Below, one piece after another: positions 37,774 through 45,509 of a stretch of DNA of 64,000 nt. This DNA comes from Ketobacter sp. MCCC 1A13808 (GTDB lineage Bacteria; Pseudomonadota; Gammaproteobacteria; Pseudomonadales; Ketobacteraceae). The stretch is taken from NCBI RefSeq assembly GCF_009746715.1, contig NZ_VRKW01000014.1, positions 32,259 to 96,258 on the forward strand, read 5' to 3'. Made by a program: the position numbers and the translations under genes. The stretch's first letter is position 1. Each line of letters opens with the position of its first letter. The notes beneath the pieces are model-generated. The model did not search any database, was not told the origin of the DNA, and was given only the letters and a program-made list of their open reading frames with translations.

Positions 37774-37946
37774 AAGGCAAACAACAGCCTCCCACCTTTG
37801 GGACTGTCGATTGCCTTAGGTCTTGCCAATACCGTGCTGCACAAACTAGCGTGAGGCGTGCATGACGGTACGAATCTGCCATAAGCCATTGAGGGCTCAA
37901 GTATGTTGACAGACTCTCTCACTGTGAGAAGACTACTCCCCTAAGG
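37774..37946 (-). promoter_or_regulatory. yybP-ykoY manganese riboswitch and expression platform
   Basis: Read on the minus strand, the conserved elements are in order: GGGGAGTAG (37941-37933), GTCAACATAC (37910-37901) and CAAGACC (37825-37819). The closing helix P1 pairs CCTTAGG (37946-37940) with CCTAAGG (37820-37814). The 3' arm of P1 overlaps AAGGCAA, which can instead pair with TTGCCTT (37780-37774) in a long hairpin whose stem also includes ACAG/CTGT and TCCCA/TGGGA. The two structures exclude each other, so Mn2+ binding should disrupt the hairpin and turn on the exporter gene. No U-tract follows the hairpin, so the exact switching mode is open. Confidence 0.88.
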
Positions 37947-38216
37947 AAGCGATTGATTTTAGAGATTCCCTGTAGAATTGCAACGGTTTAGCCTTGCCAA
38001 TAATTCTGATTTCCCCTCCCTGTCCATCCGCCCACTTGTTCTATCCGTTAAATAAATTCGATTTCAATTCGGTGCTAATGCACCACCCGTTATCGGTGCA
38101 GTGCACTGTGCACGAGCAATCGCCGGATTCGCTCTGCGCTCAAAAGTGAATAGCAGCCCAAAAAAATAACGTTTGAATTTCAGATAGATACAGATCGAAA
38201 AAACGCGATTTACCAA

Positions 38217-38236
38217 ACTTGGCACGACAGATGCCT
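38217..38236 (+). promoter_or_regulatory. Sigma-54 (-24/-12) promoter of the ABC/flavoprotein operon
   Basis: The sequence TTGGCACG-ACAG-ATGC matches the consensus TGGCACG-N4-TTGC with one difference. The GG (38221-38222) and GC (38233-38234) are exactly ten bases apart. Transcription would begin near 38246, about 75 bp before the permease start. An enhancer-binding activator is required by such promoters, but none is encoded in the window. Confidence 0.78.
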
Positions 38237-38248
38237 CACTCTTTATGA

Positions 38249-38262
38249 CCCGTTATAACGGG
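38249..38262. promoter_or_regulatory. 14-bp palindrome at the expected start of transcription
   Basis: The perfect palindrome CCCGTTATAACGGG lies immediately downstream of the sigma-54 promoter, where a repressor would block initiation or early elongation. A partial copy (CCCGTTATCGG) occurs at about 38086-38096. The UTRA-type GntR regulator encoded within the operon is the obvious candidate ligand, by position only. Confidence 0.55.
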
Positions 38263-38319
38263 ATAGAACAAGTTGGCAACCGACACAGAATCAATAACCA
38301 AAGGCTTAGGAGTTCGGCA

Positions 38320-39240
38320 ATGACAGCAAAAGCCCAGCAGGTTTCCATTAAGCAAGTGCACGATGACGCCGCTGCTGCTTGTGCAGCGGCAGGCAACAAG
38401 GTGCCGGTGCCCGAAGCCATTCCCCGCAGCCCGATTAATGCAGACGTGATGGGCTGGTTTCAAGATAAAGGATTAAGTTGGGTTGTGCGTATACTCGCCA
38501 TCATCGGAGCCATCGGCGTTTGGCAATTGGCCTCCAGCTTTCAGTGGTCGTTCTTTCTCAGTTTTGAAAACGTACCGACACCGGTGGTGGTGTTTGATGC
38601 GCTGCTGGCGCAACTGAACAACGCGGAATTTTACAAACACATTATGGTCAGCCTGCAACGGATTCTGCTGAGTTACCTGTTAGCTGTGGTGATCGGCGTG
38701 TTGATCGGTGTGCTGATGGGAATGTATAAAATTGCCGAAGATATTTTTCTGCCCTATATCGAAATTCTACGCCCCATTCCAGCGGTTGCCTGGATACCGA
38801 TGGCCATTCTGGTCATGCCTACCGAAGAATCCAGCATCATCTTTATTACGTTTCTGGGAGCGCTGTTCCCCATCATTCTGAATACCGTGCACGGAGTGGA
38901 GCAAACGCCGGTGAACCTGATCCGCGCCGCGAAATCGTTTGGCGCTAACGGCCGCAACATCCTCTGGCATGTCGTTCTGCCCGGTGCACTGCCCAGCATT
39001 CTGGCCGGGCTTGCGATCGGCATGGGGGTCGCCTGGTTTTCACTCCTGGCCGGGGAAATTATCAGCGGACAATACGGCATTGGTTACTTTACCTGGTCCG
39101 CGTACACACTGGTTGAATACCCCAACATCATCATCGGTATGCTGATCATCGGGCTACTCGGCACGGGCTCCACAGCGCTGGTACGGCTGATGGCAAAACC
39201 GATGCTGCGCTGGCAAGGGGAAAAAGGCGGCAACCGTTGA
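38320..39240 (+). CDS. ABC transporter permease, nitrate/sulfonate/taurine (SsuC/TauC) type
   Basis: About 306 residues from the ATG at 38320 (AGGAG eight bases upstream). A 50-residue cytosolic N-terminus precedes six or so membrane helices. The coupling-helix region RAAKSFGANGRNILWHVVLPGALPSILAG is typical of the SsuC/TauC/NrtB family, which imports small anions and sulfonates. Its ATPase is encoded next. No substrate-binding protein gene is found in the operon or nearby, which is unusual for importers of this class. It is the first gene of the operon behind the sigma-54 promoter. The ligand cannot be deduced. Confidence 0.88.
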   Translation: MTAKAQQVSIKQVHDDAAAACAAAGNKVPVPEAIPRSPINADVMGWFQDKGLSWVVRILAIIGAIGVWQLASSFQWSFFLSFENVPTPVVVFDALLAQLNNAEFYKHIMVSLQRILLSYLLAVVIGVLIGVLMGMYKIAEDIFLPYIEILRPIPAVAWIPMAILVMPTEESSIIFITFLGALFPIILNTVHGVEQTPVNLIRAAKSFGANGRNILWHVVLPGALPSILAGLAIGMGVAWFSLLAGEIISGQYGIGYFTWSAYTLVEYPNIIIGMLIIGLLGTGSTALVRLMAKPMLRWQGEKGGNR

Positions 39241-39305
39241 CGCTAACCCATTTCAGTTCGGTGTAGCGAGAGATATTGAGAGAGATCGAGAGAGGGGAAA
39301 ATTCC

Positions 39306-40169
39306 ATGGACGCAGCAGTATCAAAAATATTGCCTTACCAAAGCCTGGATAAACGATTGGCGAAGAACAATCAGGGCAAGGGTCACATTGTAATTGATCA
39401 GGTCAGTATACGATTTCATGCAAGACACGGGGTAAACACGGCAGTAGCCGATGCCAATCTGAACATCAAACCCGGCGAGTTTGTGTGTTTGTTGGGGCCT
39501 TCCGGTTGCGGCAAATCCACGCTGCTGAATTCGGTCGCCGGATTTGTTAAGCCCAGTGAAGGCAGTGTCACTCTCGATAACAAAGCGGTTATTAAACCAG
39601 GCCCGGATCGCGGCATGGTATTTCAACAGCATTCGCTATTTCCCTGGAAAACCGTTCTGGATAACGTCGCCTTCGGTCCGTTGATGGCCGGCTCTACCCG
39701 CAGTCAGGCGGAGGGCGTTGCGCGCACGTTTCTGGAAGTGGTAGGGCTATCCGGTTACGCCAAACAGTATCCGGCCATGTTATCGGGCGGCATGTTGCAG
39801 CGAGTGGGTATTGCTCGGGCGTTAGCCAATTATCCCTCCGTGTTGTTGATGGATGAGCCCTTTGGCGCACTGGATGCCCAGACCCGGTCTTTAATGCAGG
39901 AAAACCTGCTGGAGATTTGGAAAGAATTTAAAAATACCGTGCTGTTTGTGACTCACGATATCGAAGAAGCGGTGTACCTGGCGGACAGGGTAGTGGTGAT
40001 GAGTGCCAGTCCCGGGCGTCTCATTGCGGACATAAAAGTCAATTTGCCGCGCCCCCGACCCACGGATGTTTTTATGGATCCGCATTTTATTGAAGTGAAA
40101 GCACAGTGTTTGCAATTAATTCGTGAAGAAACCACGCGCGCGTTTGAGCAGCAGAATAAAACGGCCTGA
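39306..40169 (+). CDS. ABC transporter ATPase, SsuB/TauB type
   Basis: A 287-residue ATP-binding subunit with Walker A GPSGCGKST, Q-loop FQQHSLFPWKT, signature LSGGMLQRVGIARAL and Walker B VLLMDEPFGALD, followed by the H-loop VTHDIEEA. A 30-residue N-terminal extension precedes the usual start of the domain. The start ATG at 39306 follows AGGGGA. It belongs to the nitrate/sulfonate/taurine import ATPases and pairs with the permease encoded 65 bp upstream. Both are cotranscribed with the redox genes that follow. Confidence 0.9.
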   Translation: MDAAVSKILPYQSLDKRLAKNNQGKGHIVIDQVSIRFHARHGVNTAVADANLNIKPGEFVCLLGPSGCGKSTLLNSVAGFVKPSEGSVTLDNKAVIKPGPDRGMVFQQHSLFPWKTVLDNVAFGPLMAGSTRSQAEGVARTFLEVVGLSGYAKQYPAMLSGGMLQRVGIARALANYPSVLLMDEPFGALDAQTRSLMQENLLEIWKEFKNTVLFVTHDIEEAVYLADRVVVMSASPGRLIADIKVNLPRPRPTDVFMDPHFIEVKAQCLQLIREETTRAFEQQNKTA

Positions 40170-40231
40170 AGGACACCTGAATTCTGGTCGCCTATTTCAC
40201 AGGACAGCACATTACTGGACAGGACAACATT

Positions 40232-40984
40232 ATGACTACAGTAGCGATGCACTCAATGTCTCATCAACCATTGTATGTGCAGATTAAAGAAACCTTAAAG
40301 AAGCGCATTCTGGACGGCGTCTATCAACCCCATGACCGCTTGCCGTCCGAAAACGAAATGATGAATGCGTTCAGCGTCAGTCGTATTACCGTGCGCCAGG
40401 CGTTGCGGGATCTGTATACCGAAGGGTTGGTGTTCAGTGCCCAGGGCAAAGGCACCTTCGTCAGTAAACCGAAAGCGGTTCAGGATGTGCAACGTCTGGA
40501 AGGCCTGGGCGAAGCCATGACCCCGAAAGGCTATCAGGCTTCGGCCCGTATGCTGGAAATCGCGGAATGTCGACCGGCAAAAAAAGTGCAGGAAGCGTTG
40601 CAACTGCAGAAGGGCGAAGACGTCATCCAGGTAAAACGATTACGTTATTTATCGCAATCACCGGTGTCGGTGGACACCTCCTATTTTCCACTTTCCATCG
40701 GCAGAAAATTACTCGGTCGCGACCTCACCGGTGATATTTTTCCGATGCTGGAAAATCAATTGCACATTGCGTTGGGCAAAGCCGACATCCGACTCGAGGC
40801 GCGCAAAGCCGATAACGATACCGCAAAGCTGTTGGGCATTGAATCCGGTGAAGCGATTATGTGGGTCACCCGCTTGACCTACGATACGCAGAATAACCCG
40901 ATCGATTTTGAATACCTCGCATTCCGGGGTGATACCTATCAATACCACTTTACTGTTGATCGCCAGAAGGAGAGAGAACGATGA
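40232..40984 (+). CDS. GntR family regulator, HutC/UTRA subfamily
   Basis: A 250-residue regulator. It has a winged HTH at residues 10-75 (YVQIKETLKKRILDGVYQ, then SVSRITVRQALRDLY) and a UTRA ligand-binding domain (about 95-240, ending IDFEYLAFRGDTYQYHF). UTRA domains bind small effectors such as urocanate or sugar phosphates. Its stop overlaps the flavoprotein start as ATGA, so it is inside the operon and probably senses the substrate of the pathway. The palindrome at 38249-38262 is a possible operator. Lengths and motifs are normal. Confidence 0.9.
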   Translation: MTTVAMHSMSHQPLYVQIKETLKKRILDGVYQPHDRLPSENEMMNAFSVSRITVRQALRDLYTEGLVFSAQGKGTFVSKPKAVQDVQRLEGLGEAMTPKGYQASARMLEIAECRPAKKVQEALQLQKGEDVIQVKRLRYLSQSPVSVDTSYFPLSIGRKLLGRDLTGDIFPMLENQLHIALGKADIRLEARKADNDTAKLLGIESGEAIMWVTRLTYDTQNNPIDFEYLAFRGDTYQYHFTVDRQKERER

Positions 40985-42720
40985 GCTTATTAGATGATAT
41001 GACCGTGAAAGACGTAGACGTACTGGTGATCGGTGGTGGTACTGCCGGACCCATGGCGGCGGTGACAGTGAAAGAAAAGAACCCGGAAATGAGTGTGCTG
41101 TTGCTGGAAAAAGCCAATGTAAAACGCAGCGGTGCGATCAGCATGGGTATGGACGGGTTGAACAACGCAGTCGTTCCAGGCCACTCGACTCCGGAGCAAT
41201 ACGTAAAAGAAATCACCATTGCCAACGACGGCATTGTGCACCAGAAAGCGATCCTGAAATACGCCGAGCGCAGCTTCGACATGATTCAGCAATTGGATAA
41301 ATGGGGTGTTCATTTCCAGAAAGATCAGACCGGTGACTACGATATGAAAAAGGTGCATCACCTGGGCACCTATGTATTGCCGATGCCGGAAGGGCATAAC
41401 GTTAAGAAAATTCTGTATCGACGGTTACGACGTCATCGCGTGGAAATCGAAAACCGTTATCAGGCTACGCGCTTGCTGAAAGACGCAGAAGGCCGTGTTA
41501 GCGGGTGTGTGGCGCTGGGTACGCGGGATGCGGATGTGATTGTGATTCGGGCCAAAGCGGTAGTGATGTGTACCGGTCCTGCCGGACGAATGGGGCTGCC
41601 TTCATCCGGCTATATGTTTGGCACCTATGAAAACCCAACCAACAACGGCGACGGGCACGCGATGGCTTATCACGCCGGAGCAGAGCTGAGTGGTCTGGAA
41701 TGCTACCAGATCAATCCGTTACTGAAAGATTATAACGGCCCCGCCTGCGCCTATGTAACCGGCCCGCTGGGCGGATATACGGCCAATGCGCAAGGCGATC
41801 GCTTTATCGAATGCGATTATTGGAGTGGCCAAATGATGATGGAGTTTTATAAAGAATTACAAAGCGGCACCGGTCCGGTGTTCCTGAAACTGGATCATCT
41901 GGCAGAAGAAACCATCCAGGAAATTGAACACGTTCTGCATAGTAACGAGCGTCCCAGCCGTGGCCGTTTCCACGAAAATCGGGACAATAACTACCGTCAC
42001 AGAATGGTGGAAATGCATATTTCCGAAATCGGCTTTTGCAGCGGTCACTCGGCATCCGGTGTCTGGGTTAACGAAAAAGGCGAAACCACCGTGCCCGGTT
42101 TATACGGTGCCGGTGATATGGCCTCCGTCGCCCATAGCTATATGCTGGGCGCGTTTGTGTATGGCCAGATCTGTGGAGAAGAAGCGGCCTCGTTCGCCGC
42201 CGGTCGTGAAACTCCGGTTCTGGATGAAGCGTTTATCGCACAGGAGCGTGACCGGGTATTGGCGCCGTTACAACGTACCGATGGCATTCCGCCAAACCAG
42301 ATGGAATATAAAATACGCCGCCTGGTGAACGATTATCTGCAACCGCCTAAGTCCACAGTAAAAATGCAAATCGGATTGCAGCGTTTTGCGGAAATCAAGA
42401 AAGATCTGCCGCTGCTGTACGCTCGTGATCCCCACGAGCTGATGCGCGCGGTGGAAACCCAGCATATTCTGGATTGCGCCGAAATGGCAGCTGTGGCATC
42501 ACTCTTTCGCACTGAAAGTCGTTGGGGCCTGTATCACTACTGCGTGGACTATCCGCAACAAAACGACAAAGACTGGTTTTGCCACGTGCAATTGAAAAAG
42601 GACGAAAACGGCCATATGGCTTGCCACACACGACCGGTAGACGAATACGTGGTACCGCTGGATGAAGAGGAAAAAGACGCCTACAGCAAATTGCGCGTCA
42701 AAGCCGTCGCTAATGCCTAG
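40981..42720 (+). CDS. AprA/SdhA-superfamily FAD flavoprotein
   Basis: A 579-residue flavoprotein related to fumarate reductase/succinate dehydrogenase and APS reductase alpha subunits. The FAD-binding motif is VLVIGGGTAGPMAA (residues 14-27) and the second FAD contact is GLYGAGDMASVAHSYMLGAFVYG (about 378-400). The HxHS motif used for covalent FAD in SdhA is not seen. The capping and C-terminal helical domains are present, so length is intact. The AprB-like ferredoxin encoded next suggests an AprAB-like pair rather than an SdhAB pair. In this setting it would oxidise or reduce the imported compound in the cytosol. APS reductase activity itself cannot be claimed, since the pathway partners sat and qmo are not here. 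Confidence 0.85.
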   Translation: MSLLDDMTVKDVDVLVIGGGTAGPMAAVTVKEKNPEMSVLLLEKANVKRSGAISMGMDGLNNAVVPGHSTPEQYVKEITIANDGIVHQKAILKYAERSFDMIQQLDKWGVHFQKDQTGDYDMKKVHHLGTYVLPMPEGHNVKKILYRRLRRHRVEIENRYQATRLLKDAEGRVSGCVALGTRDADVIVIRAKAVVMCTGPAGRMGLPSSGYMFGTYENPTNNGDGHAMAYHAGAELSGLECYQINPLLKDYNGPACAYVTGPLGGYTANAQGDRFIECDYWSGQMMMEFYKELQSGTGPVFLKLDHLAEETIQEIEHVLHSNERPSRGRFHENRDNNYRHRMVEMHISEIGFCSGHSASGVWVNEKGETTVPGLYGAGDMASVAHSYMLGAFVYGQICGEEAASFAAGRETPVLDEAFIAQERDRVLAPLQRTDGIPPNQMEYKIRRLVNDYLQPPKSTVKMQIGLQRFAEIKKDLPLLYARDPHELMRAVETQHILDCAEMAAVASLFRTESRWGLYHYCVDYPQQNDKDWFCHVQLKKDENGHMACHTRPVDEYVVPLDEEEKDAYSKLRVKAVANA

Positions 42721-42798
42721 TGTAGAGCCCTTGTGCAACGCTCTGGAATAAACCAGGGCAGAACGATTTATTAGCGAAAATATAAGAGAGGAAGAATT

Positions 42799-43032
42799 AT
42801 GCCAGTCGCTATTCAGGTTACTAATGTTCCGGTAGAAATCGACAATGATAAATGCATTGCCGATAAAGGCTGCCGGACCTGCATTGATGTGTGTCCGTTG
42901 GACGTGTTGTGTATCAACGAAGACACCGGCAAAGCCTATATGAAATACGATGAATGTTGGTATTGCATGCCCTGTGAGGTGGATTGCCCCACAAATGCAG
43001 TAAAAGTTTCCATTCCCTATTTGTTACGCTGA
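42799..43032 (+). CDS. AprB-like 2x[4Fe-4S] ferredoxin
   Basis: A 77-residue protein with two complete 4Fe-4S motifs: Cys19-x5-Cys25-x2-Cys28-x3-Cys32-Pro and Cys53-x2-Cys56-x2-Cys59-x3-Cys63-Pro. The widened spacing in the first motif and the segment YDECWYCMPCEVDCP resemble the N-terminal part of APS reductase beta subunits, but the C-terminal tail of AprB is missing. It is the likely electron-transfer partner of the flavoprotein encoded 78 bp upstream. GAGAGGAAG provides a strong ribosome binding site. It may dock on the HEAT protein that follows. Confidence 0.88.
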   Translation: MPVAIQVTNVPVEIDNDKCIADKGCRTCIDVCPLDVLCINEDTGKAYMKYDECWYCMPCEVDCPTNAVKVSIPYLLR

Positions 43033-43041
43033 GGTGTTGCT

Positions 43042-44004
43042 ATGACCAATTACGACGATCCTTTTCTAGCAGATCTGGCGCTGCGGATGCAATCCGAAGA
43101 TTCCGGAGTGCGCCGTGTTGCCGTAATGGAGTTGGTGGACAGTGCGGAACCGGAAGCGGTGGAGCTTCTGATCCTGGGATTAAAAGACGATGATTCTCTG
43201 GTGCGCCAGGAAGCCGCCAAAGTGATAGACGAATTTGAAGCCGGAGACATGACCGAGGTGTTGATAGAAGCACTGATGTCAACGGACGAGCATGTACGTC
43301 AGGCTGCCTCCAATGCAATGTCCGACATCAAGGACCCCCGGGTTGCCGGTTCGTTAATTCAGACGTTAAATAGCCATCCCCAAGACCCCACTGTGTTGGC
43401 GGGGGTACTGCGGGCACTTAAGCCGATGACGGTGCCTGAAGCAATGCCGCTGGCGTTGCAATTGATTGGCCACGCCGATGCGGAAGTGCGCCGCGAAGCA
43501 GCTGGAGTGCTTGGCTATCTGCGTGACCCTTCCACACTGGAGGCATTGATCGCACTGGGTCAGAACGATGCCGACAGCGAGGTACGACGGGTTGCTACCG
43601 GCACGCTGCGCTACGGAACCGCGGAGCAGGTCGCGATGCCGTTGATCAAAGCGTTGCAGGATGAACATTGGCAGGTGCGAACCGAAGCCGCAGCGACCCT
43701 GGGGCGTCTGGGGGCCGGGGCTGCGGTAAAAGCGTTAATGGATGCCACCATGGATCCTTACTGGCAAGTGCGGGAAAAGGCAGCGGAAACGCTGGGTAAG
43801 CTGGGTGACAGTAAAGCGATACCGGCGTTGGGTAAATGCGCCAAAGACGAAGTCTGTAATCTGCGCAAGGCGGCCATTGCTGCCATGGGTGAGATCGCGG
43901 ATATCTCGGCCATGCCTTATATCCAGTATGCTATGGATGATCCGGACCCGGATGTGCGCAAATTGGCGCGCTGGGCGTTGACCAAGCTGGATACAGCTGC
44001 ATGA
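43042..44004 (+). CDS. HEAT-repeat (PBS-lyase type) protein
   Basis: A 320-residue soluble protein made almost wholly of short HEAT repeats of about 30 residues. Examples are RRVAVMELVDSAEPEAVELL, VRQEAAKVIDEF, VRREAAGVLGYLRD, VRTEAAATLGRLG and VREKAAETLGKLGD. Repeats of this kind act as scaffolds or chaperones and also occur in phycobilin lyases. No enzymatic motif is visible. It starts 9 bp after the ferredoxin gene and overlaps the DUF971 gene as ATGA. A role as assembly factor or scaffold for the flavoprotein-ferredoxin pair is inferred from the operon. Confidence 0.87.
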   Translation: MTNYDDPFLADLALRMQSEDSGVRRVAVMELVDSAEPEAVELLILGLKDDDSLVRQEAAKVIDEFEAGDMTEVLIEALMSTDEHVRQAASNAMSDIKDPRVAGSLIQTLNSHPQDPTVLAGVLRALKPMTVPEAMPLALQLIGHADAEVRREAAGVLGYLRDPSTLEALIALGQNDADSEVRRVATGTLRYGTAEQVAMPLIKALQDEHWQVRTEAAATLGRLGAGAAVKALMDATMDPYWQVREKAAETLGKLGDSKAIPALGKCAKDEVCNLRKAAIAAMGEIADISAMPYIQYAMDDPDPDVRKLARWALTKLDTAA

Positions 44005-44372
44005 GCCGCCCGCTGTCGAAGCACCTGGTGCAACCGCAACGGGTCGCCACTCCGCTGCCGCTCAATATTCATGTATTCCACCCGGGCAAGCAGGTGGAAA
44101 TAGAATGGGATGATGGGCTCACCACCAAAACTGATTTTGTCGAGTTTCGGCGTTACTGCGCCTGCGCGTGGTGCCGTCAACAAGGGTTGATCGGTCATGA
44201 TCCGGCTCCGGAGAGCAGCGTGATTAAAGCGATCTGTGCCGTCGGTGAGGTGGGTATTAATATCGCCTTCACCGATGGCCACGACCGAGGTCTATTTCCC
44301 TGGGAATATCTGCGCACAATTGCCGACGGCACGATTGCAAACGGCAGCCGCGGGAACGCGTCGGATGAGTGA
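44001..44372 (+). CDS. DUF971 domain protein
   Basis: A 123-residue protein with a DUF971 (gamma-butyrobetaine hydroxylase N-terminal-like) domain. The family pattern is LTTKTDFVEFRRYCACAWCRQQG, then EVGINIAFTDGHDRGLFPWEYLR. Two cysteines (CACAWC region) could bind a metal. Free-standing DUF971 proteins are often encoded near Fe-S or Mrp/ApbC functions; the molecular role is unknown. It overlaps both the HEAT gene (4 bp) and the exporter gene (8 bp), so all three are translated in concert. Confidence 0.85.
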   Translation: MSRPLSKHLVQPQRVATPLPLNIHVFHPGKQVEIEWDDGLTTKTDFVEFRRYCACAWCRQQGLIGHDPAPESSVIKAICAVGEVGINIAFTDGHDRGLFPWEYLRTIADGTIANGSRGNASDE

Positions 44373-45402
44373 AAAAGAACAATCGGCTTCGTTGGATATG
44401 CTCAGCGCCGGTCACGCGCGGATCAAGCATCTGCGAACCTATATGCCGGGAGTGGTGCTCTGTGCCACTGTCGCAATGGCGGCACAGTTTATTGGTGAGC
44501 ATTACGGTGGCCCGGTGATTTTGCTGGCATTGCTGCTGGGCATGGCGTTCAACCAACTGGCGGAAGATACCACGTTTGAACGCGGCATCGAATTTTGTGC
44601 GCGTTCGTTGTTGCGTTTTGGTGTGGCGCTGCTCGGAGTGCAAATCAGTTTCGATCAACTGCAAACCATTGGCTCGGCACCCTATGTACTGGTATTGATT
44701 TCGGTGCCGTCGGTGATCGGATTTAGCTTTTTAGTCGGCAAGGTACTGAATTTCAATCCGGTGCAGAGTTTGATTGCGGGTATTGCGGTGGCCATTTGCG
44801 GCGTTGCCGCGGTGTTGGCTGTGCTGGCCGTTATTCCCAAAACCAAACAGGATGATAAGCACAGTCTTTGTATATTAGTGGGGGTCACCGGGGTCAGTAC
44901 TTGCTGCATGTTGTTATACCCGCTGCTGGCAGGCAGCCTGGGCATTCAGGATGACGGGCTGGGGTTGTTTTTGGGCGCTACCATTCATGACATCGCGCAG
45001 GTCGTGGGCGCGGGTTATCTGGTATCCGATCACGTGGGTGACGTTGCAATCTTTACAAAGATGCTAAGGGTGTCGTTGCTGGTGGTATTGGTTTTATTGG
45101 TGTCGCTGTATTACCGTAAACAGGCGGTACCCCGTAGCAAGGGTATCAGCTTGCCGATTCCGGCGTTTTTGATCGGCTTTATGTCGCTCATGATATTGGT
45201 TAACACGGTCGACGTAGCGCAACCGTTGGTGGACGAGTTGGGCCATTTCTCTCGCCTGTGTTTGTTGTTGACCATTGCTGCGTTGGGGGTCAAGACCCAG
45301 TTGGTGGCGATGGTGAGAAAGGGTTGGAAATCGTTGATTCACCTGATCTGTAATACCCTGTTTCTGGCGGCGCTGACCTTGTTGCTGTTGCAGTTGTACT
45401 AG
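44365..45402 (+). CDS. YeiH family (UPF0324) putative sulfate/anion exporter
   Basis: About 345 residues from the ATG at 44365 inside the end of the DUF971 gene; earlier in-frame codons lie wholly within that gene. Ten or so membrane helices are predicted. Family features include LLLGMAFNQLAED, LLRFGVALLGVQISFDQL, GIAVAICGVAAVLAV and GATIHDIAQVVGAGY. Members of this family are encoded next to sulfonate-catabolism genes and have been proposed to export sulfate or sulfite; that function is not firmly proven. As last gene of the operon it could remove the inorganic product made by the flavoprotein system. Confidence 0.86.
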   Translation: MSEKEQSASLDMLSAGHARIKHLRTYMPGVVLCATVAMAAQFIGEHYGGPVILLALLLGMAFNQLAEDTTFERGIEFCARSLLRFGVALLGVQISFDQLQTIGSAPYVLVLISVPSVIGFSFLVGKVLNFNPVQSLIAGIAVAICGVAAVLAVLAVIPKTKQDDKHSLCILVGVTGVSTCCMLLYPLLAGSLGIQDDGLGLFLGATIHDIAQVVGAGYLVSDHVGDVAIFTKMLRVSLLVVLVLLVSLYYRKQAVPRSKGISLPIPAFLIGFMSLMILVNTVDVAQPLVDELGHFSRLCLLLTIAALGVKTQLVAMVRKGWKSLIHLICNTLFLAALTLLLLQLY

Positions 45403-45437
45403 TGTTTCTTCCCTGTTCTTTCCCCTATCAAATCCGC

Positions 45438-45451
45438 TACACTTAAGTGTA
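45438..45451. promoter_or_regulatory. 14-bp palindrome upstream of prlC
   Basis: TACACTTAAGTGTA is a perfect palindrome 58 bp before the prlC start, in a 107-bp gap. It could be a repressor site for prlC-yheV. No matching second site was found in the window, so the assignment is weak. Confidence 0.3.
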
Positions 45452-45509
45452 AGTTAGATACTCTAACGGTCAGCCTTCCTCTTATAACCACTGTCACTGT
45501 AGTGAGACT

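Noticed and set aside
40981..43032. Calling the flavoprotein and ferredoxin a true APS reductase (AprAB)
   Set aside because: The ferredoxin lacks the AprB C-terminal tail, and sat and qmo genes are absent. The resemblance supports superfamily membership only.
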